This document shows positions 59,545 to 64,000 of a stretch of DNA of 64,000 nt, piece by piece. Under the pieces are notes generated by a model, which saw only the letters and a program-made list of their open reading frames with translations, did not search any database and was not told where the DNA came from. How positions within the stretch are numbered: the stretch's first letter is position 1; each line of letters begins with the position of its first letter. The position numbers were made by a program, and so were the translations under genes. The stretch is from Nocardia vermiculata NBRC 100427 (GTDB lineage Bacteria > Actinomycetota > Actinomycetes > Mycobacteriales > Mycobacteriaceae): positions 1 through 64,000 of the forward strand of contig NZ_BDCA01000004.1 in the NCBI RefSeq assembly GCF_001613265.1. The letters are read 5' to 3'.

Positions 59545-60144
59545 TCAGTCCCGCATGACCTGTAGGGCCGAGGTTTCCAGGCGGTCGGCGATTTCGGCGT
59601 ACGACGCATAGCCGACGCCGGCGCGGACCAGGGCGCCCGCGTAGAGCAGCTCCAGGGTTTCCACTACATCGGGATCGGCATCCGTGCCCAGCGCATCCAG
59701 CAGGCGCCGCCGGATCTCGGTCCCGATGCGGGTGCGCAGATGTGCGACATCCGGATCGGTGCCCAGTAGTGCGCTGGTGACCGCGCCTGCCAGGGCGGGT
59801 TCGTCGGCGACCAGCATGGCGATCTGCCGCAGTACCGCGACGACGCGCGCGGTCCGGCCGGAACCGTCCTCGGGCACCGGGGGTGGGTTGGCTGCCAGGC
59901 GCCGCCAGAACACCTCCGCGACCAGGTGCTCCTTGGAGGAGAAGTAGGTGTAGGCGGTCGCCGTGCCCACTCCGGCGGCTGAAGCTACCATGCGTACAGT
60001 GAGGCCGGCGAAGCCCTCGCGCGACAGCACTTCCAGTGCGGCCCTGGTCAGCCGGTCGACGGTATCGGCCTGCTTCTCGGTGAGGCGGCGACGCGTTGCC
60101 TCCATATTCACCGGGGTAGGCTCGGTGGAAATGGGATCAGACAC
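59545..60144 (-). CDS. TetR family regulator
   Basis: 199 residues from GTG 60144; ATG at about 60105 is an alternative. Helix-turn-helix: GLTVRMVASAAGVGTATAYTYF. No ribosome site is seen; TAGCAT (60153-60158) lies eight bases upstream, again hinting at a leaderless mRNA. The C-terminal ligand domain is not assigned. It is not KstR itself by sequence. Convergent with gpx. Confidence 0.82.
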   Translation of the reverse strand: MSDPISTEPTPVNMEATRRRLTEKQADTVDRLTRAALEVLSREGFAGLTVRMVASAAGVGTATAYTYFSSKEHLVAEVFWRRLAANPPPVPEDGSGRTARVVAVLRQIAMLVADEPALAGAVTSALLGTDPDVAHLRTRIGTEIRRRLLDALGTDADPDVVETLELLYAGALVRAGVGYASYAEIADRLETSALQVMRD

Positions 60145-60232
60145 GTGTCCGGATGCTACTCTGGTGAAGCTTCGATAGCAACTCGCAAACACCGTGGGGG
60201 AGTCGGCCCGGGCGAGTGGTTATAGTCGTTGA

Positions 60233-60964
<732 letters not shown>

Positions 60965-60995
60965 GTTCTCGGCGTTCTGGACTACACCCGACTAC

Positions 60996-61028
60996 CCGGC
61001 GCCCCCGACGACCCAGCGGGGGCGCCGG
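60996..61028. terminator. Bidirectional hairpin terminator
   Basis: A 12-bp stem (CCGGCGCCCCCG pairing with CGGGGGCGCCGG) with a 9-base loop between convergent genes; the plus-strand side is followed by TTCGTT. Confidence 0.75.
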
Positions 61029-61033
61029 TTCGT

Positions 61034-62107
61034 TCAGCTGCGGGAGGCAGCGCAATCGCAGCTGCCGCCGGTGCTGATCGCGGCCCCGGGGAGCGGATCC
61101 CGGAAGATCCCGTTACCCGGGGTGGTGCGGGTCAGCGCGTCGGCCGCCAGCACCATCGCGGCGCCGGTCCAGGTGGTGCGTTCCTCCGGCCAGCGTTTAC
61201 CGTCGGCGAAAACCAGACCGGTCCAATAGGAGCCGTCGTCCTCGCGCAGATGTTGCATGCTCGCCAGCAGCCGGTGTGCGCGCTCGGCATCGCCCAGGGT
61301 GTCCAGTGCCAGCACCAGTTCGCAGGTTTCGGCACCGGTGACCCACGGCCGGTCGGACACACAGCGGATGCCGATCTCGCCGACCACGAAATCGTTCCAG
61401 CGTGCGGCGATTCGCGCATGTCCGGCCGCTCCGCGCAGCGCGCCGCACAGCACCGGGTAGTACCAGTCCATCGAGTACCGGTCCTTCTCGGCGAAGGCCT
61501 CGGGATGGTGCCGCAGGGCGTGGCCCAGGCGCAGTGCCGCGACCTCCCACTCCGGCTGCGCGATGCCGAGCAGTTCGGCGAGCGCGAGACCGCAGCAGAT
61601 GCTGTGGAACATGCTCGAGCAGCCGGTCAGCAGCGCCTCGGGCAGGAAACCGTGTTCGGTCTGCAGCCAATAGATCTCACCGTTGCCGCCGCGCTGCAGC
61701 GAGATGACGTAGTCGATGCCGGCCCGCACGGTCGGCCACATCGAATCCGCGAAGGCCAGATCTCCGGTGCTGAGGTAGTAGTGCCACACGCCCGCAGCGA
61801 TATAGGCGCAGAAGTTGGTATCGGTATCGGGGTTCTCCACCACCGCACCGCGAAACTGCTGCGGCCAGGAGCCGTCTGCTCGCTGTGTGTTCGCCGACCA
61901 GTCGTAGGCTGCGCGGGCGCTGTCACGCAGGCCCGCGACGGTCAGGGCCATCGCCGATTCGACGTGGTCCCAGGGGTCGGTGTGCCCGCCCTGGAACCAC
62001 GGAATCGAACCGTCGGTGTGCTGCTGTGCGGCAATGGATTCCGCGGTGATCAGGACCTGGCGGCCGGAGACCACACCGGGAATCGATGGCAGGTCAGCGC
62101 CGCGCAC
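61034..62107 (-). CDS. Prenyltransferase/squalene-oxidase-repeat (alpha-alpha toroid) protein
   Basis: 357 residues from GTG 62107, overlapping the upstream methyltransferase by 14 bases. Repeats typical of the toroid fold are seen: QHTDGSIPWFQGG, QRADGSWPQQF, REDDGSYWTGLVF. Annotated in the family as prenyltransferase or terpenoid-cyclase-like, but the DXDD or metal-binding motifs of real cyclases and prenyltransferases are not obvious, so a glycan-acting six-hairpin enzyme is an alternative. C-terminus ends in CDCAASRS. Confidence 0.72.
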   Translation of the reverse strand: MRGADLPSIPGVVSGRQVLITAESIAAQQHTDGSIPWFQGGHTDPWDHVESAMALTVAGLRDSARAAYDWSANTQRADGSWPQQFRGAVVENPDTDTNFCAYIAAGVWHYYLSTGDLAFADSMWPTVRAGIDYVISLQRGGNGEIYWLQTEHGFLPEALLTGCSSMFHSICCGLALAELLGIAQPEWEVAALRLGHALRHHPEAFAEKDRYSMDWYYPVLCGALRGAAGHARIAARWNDFVVGEIGIRCVSDRPWVTGAETCELVLALDTLGDAERAHRLLASMQHLREDDGSYWTGLVFADGKRWPEERTTWTGAAMVLAADALTRTTPGNGIFRDPLPGAAISTGGSCDCAASRS

Positions 62108-62825
62108 CGGATACCGCCGGTTTGGTGAAGTACAGTGCGACGCTCTTGCCGATCACCGGATCCAGCGCCGATTCGGCGAGCCGGGTCAGCAACGGGCGTT
62201 TCATCATGTCCCACACCAGCATCCGGTGATACAACTTGACCGGCAGCGCATCCGGCTTCTCCACGCCCACCGCACATTTCAACCACCAGTACGGTGCGTG
62301 CAGCGAGTGCGCGTGCTCACTGTGAATGAACCGCATCCCGCGTGCGGCGACCTTGCCGCGCAGTTCGTCGGCCTTGTAGATACGCACATGGCCGCCCTCG
62401 TTGGCGTGGTACTCGTCCGACAGTGCCCAGCAGATCCGCTCCGGAAGCCAGCGGGGCACCGTGACGGCAAGGGCGCCACCGGGTTTCAGGATACGAACCA
62501 GTTCGGCGATCGCGCGGTCGTCGGCGGGGATGTGCTCGAGGATCTCCGAGGCGATCACCACGTCGAATTCACCGTCGTCGAACGGCAGCGCCAGTGCGTC
62601 GCCCTGCACCGTCTCCGCGGTCGCGTATTCGGGTGCCTCGCCGGCCTCGACCAGGGCGCCGAACATGATCTTCACATCCGCCAGGTCGTCGGCGTTCTGA
62701 TCGAAGGCGACGATGTCCGCGCCGCGCCGGTACGCCTCGAAGGAGTGCCGACCCTGACCGCATCCCACATCGATGACGCGGGCGCCCGGGCCCACACCCA
62801 AGCGGTCGAAATCGACGGTCAGCAT
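62094..62825 (-). CDS. Class I SAM-dependent methyltransferase (UbiE/Methyltransf_11 type)
   Basis: 243 residues. Motif I reads VIDVGCGQGRHSFEAYRRG; acidic loop (VAFDQNADD); GDALALPFDDGEFDVVIASEILEHI; and LKPGGALAVTVPRWLPE. Start at ATG 62825, overlapping the glycosyltransferase stop by seven bases. Part of a tightly packed minus-strand operon. Substrate unknown, possibly a lipid-linked or glycosylated intermediate. Confidence 0.85.
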   Translation of the reverse strand: MLTVDFDRLGVGPGARVIDVGCGQGRHSFEAYRRGADIVAFDQNADDLADVKIMFGALVEAGEAPEYATAETVQGDALALPFDDGEFDVVIASEILEHIPADDRAIAELVRILKPGGALAVTVPRWLPERICWALSDEYHANEGGHVRIYKADELRGKVAARGMRFIHSEHAHSLHAPYWWLKCAVGVEKPDALPVKLYHRMLVWDMMKRPLLTRLAESALDPVIGKSVALYFTKPAVSGARR

Positions 62826-64000
62826 ACGTTCGCCTCCTGTGTTGCGGTGGAAAGTTCGGTGCCCAGGCGCCGGGCGATGGCCCGCTCGTACACCGAGACA
62901 GTTTGTGCGGCAACGGCTTCCCAGCTGTACACGGTGAGTGCACGGTGTCGTCCGGCCGCGCCGAGCTCATCGATACGCCGCGGTGCGTCGAGCAGTTTCG
63001 CCAGTACCCCGGTCAATTCACCGACATTGCCCGGTTCCACCAGTTCCGCGCAGTCGCCCACCACCTCCGGCAGCGCACCGGCCCGGCTCGCGACCAGCGC
63101 GGTACCACTGGACAGCGCCTCCACCGCGGGCAGTGAGAAGCCTTCGTACATCGAGGGGATACAGGAGATCTGGGCGGAGGCGAGCAGTTCGGCGAGTGCC
63201 TCGTCGGACAGGCCGCTGGAGACGGTGACGATATCGGACAGGCCCAATTCGGCGATCAGCTTCTCGGTGGGCCCGTTCGGCTCGAGCTTGGCCACCAGTT
63301 GCAGTTCGACCTCGTGCGACAGACGCAGCCGAGCCAGTGCGGCCAGCAGATGCGAGATGCCCTTGAGCGGTTTGTCGGCGCTGGCCACGGCCACGATCCG
63401 GCCGGGGACCCGCCGCTCGCGCGGGCGGAACAGTTCGGTATCCACGCCCAGCGGCACCACGCGTAGTTGCGCGGCGTCCACGCCGAAGTCGTCGGCGATA
63501 TCGGTGGCCGAGGACGAGGAGACGGTGATCAGATCCGGAATCGCGCGCGCCACCCGCTGCTGCATTCCGAGGAAGCCGTACCAGCGCCGCACGAATGCCT
63601 TGCGCCGCCACGGTGCCGCGGCCAGATCGACCTCGCGGTCGCGGGTGATCGGATGATGGATGGTGGCCACCAACGGCAGGTCGCGGGCGATACCGAGCAG
63701 GCCCGAACCCAGGCACTGATTGTCGTGCACCACATCGAAATCGCCGAGACGCGAACGCAACAGCCGCGCCGCGCGCATGCTGAAGGTGCGCGGCTCGGGG
63801 AATCCGGCAGTCCACATCGTCCCCAGTTCGAGCAGGTCGATGCGGTCGCGGATCTCGCTGGGCCGCGGTGTGCGGAACGGGTCGGAATCACGGTAGAGGT
63901 CCAGGCTGGGGACCTCGGTCAGCCGCACCCGGGGATCGAGCAGTTCCGGGTACGGCTGACCGGAGAAGACCTCGACCTCATGGCCGAGTTCGGCCAGACC
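62819..64000 (-). CDS. Glycosyltransferase family 4 (GT-B), partial (5' end off window)
   Basis: About 393 residues are visible and the frame stays open to the window edge (ELGHEVEVFSGQPYPEL upstream of the first internal start), so the true start lies beyond 64000. GT4 features: an N-terminal nucleotide-independent domain (HDNQCLGSGLLGIA), VVPLGVDTELFRP, and the nucleotide-sugar EX7E-type motif CIPSMYEGFSLPAVEALSSG. It transfers a sugar from a nucleotide donor. First visible gene of the operon with the methyltransferase and toroid protein. Confidence 0.88.
   Translation of the reverse strand, partial: GLAELGHEVEVFSGQPYPELLDPRVRLTEVPSLDLYRDSDPFRTPRPSEIRDRIDLLELGTMWTAGFPEPRTFSMRAARLLRSRLGDFDVVHDNQCLGSGLLGIARDLPLVATIHHPITRDREVDLAAAPWRRKAFVRRWYGFLGMQQRVARAIPDLITVSSSSATDIADDFGVDAAQLRVVPLGVDTELFRPRERRVPGRIVAVASADKPLKGISHLLAALARLRLSHEVELQLVAKLEPNGPTEKLIAELGLSDIVTVSSGLSDEALAELLASAQISCIPSMYEGFSLPAVEALSSGTALVASRAGALPEVVGDCAELVEPGNVGELTGVLAKLLDAPRRIDELGAAGRHRALTVYSWEAVAAQTVSVYERAIARRLGTELSTATQEANVC

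Overview
The window is high-GC DNA from an actinobacterium, most likely Nocardia or a close relative among the mycolic-acid bacteria. The case rests on three things seen in the sequence: a gene set that follows the Mycobacterium tuberculosis block Rv3708c-Rv3722c (dnaX, the Rv3720/Rv3719-type lipid methylation pair, an Rv3718c-like protein, ybaB, recR, leuA, murT, gatD, ask, asd); an MMPL transporter, KstR-type boxes and a FurA-catalase pair; and many GTG starts with mycobacterial-style leaderless promoters. No rRNA, tRNA, CRISPR array, insertion sequence or prophage was seen.

1-13 kb is accessory. It holds a GntR-ferredoxin-substrate-binding protein-permease operon whose binding-protein gene carries a frameshift and whose permease leaves the window; a ROK regulator; an exported DUF2207 membrane protein; two tandem zinc metallopeptidases with Pro-Gly-Tyr-rich N-terminal tails; and an mmpL-tetR operon with a clear operator. 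13-25 kb holds dnaX, which carries a very long heptad-repeat linker, the beta-oxidation pair fadA-fadB, and the sensor kinase pknK.

24-45 kb is the conserved block. It runs through the 10-methyl fatty acid type methyltransferase/oxidoreductase operon, ybaB-recR, leuA behind a leader peptide with three Leu codons and a possible pseudoknot (LEU element), a MinD-like ATPase with a Pro/Gly/Phe-rich tail, two Tat-exported flavoenzymes (one cholesterol-oxidase-like) flanking murT-gatD, a lone voltage-sensor-like membrane protein, and ask-asd. These genes supply leucine, lysine/DAP and peptidoglycan amidation, together with DNA repair.

45-60 kb is mostly stress and transport: a TetR gene with a 16-bp inverted repeat, an exported beta-lactamase-fold protein, furA-katA, a divergent tetR/MFS efflux pair, a marR-ClC-TDT-lutC operon, and a GMC oxidoreductase divergent from a glutathione peroxidase-like gene with two KstR-type boxes between them. 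The last 4 kb opens a minus-strand cluster of overlapping genes (GT4 glycosyltransferase, methyltransferase, toroid-fold protein) facing a second methyltransferase. It looks like part of a glycoconjugate or secondary-metabolite pathway whose product cannot be read here.
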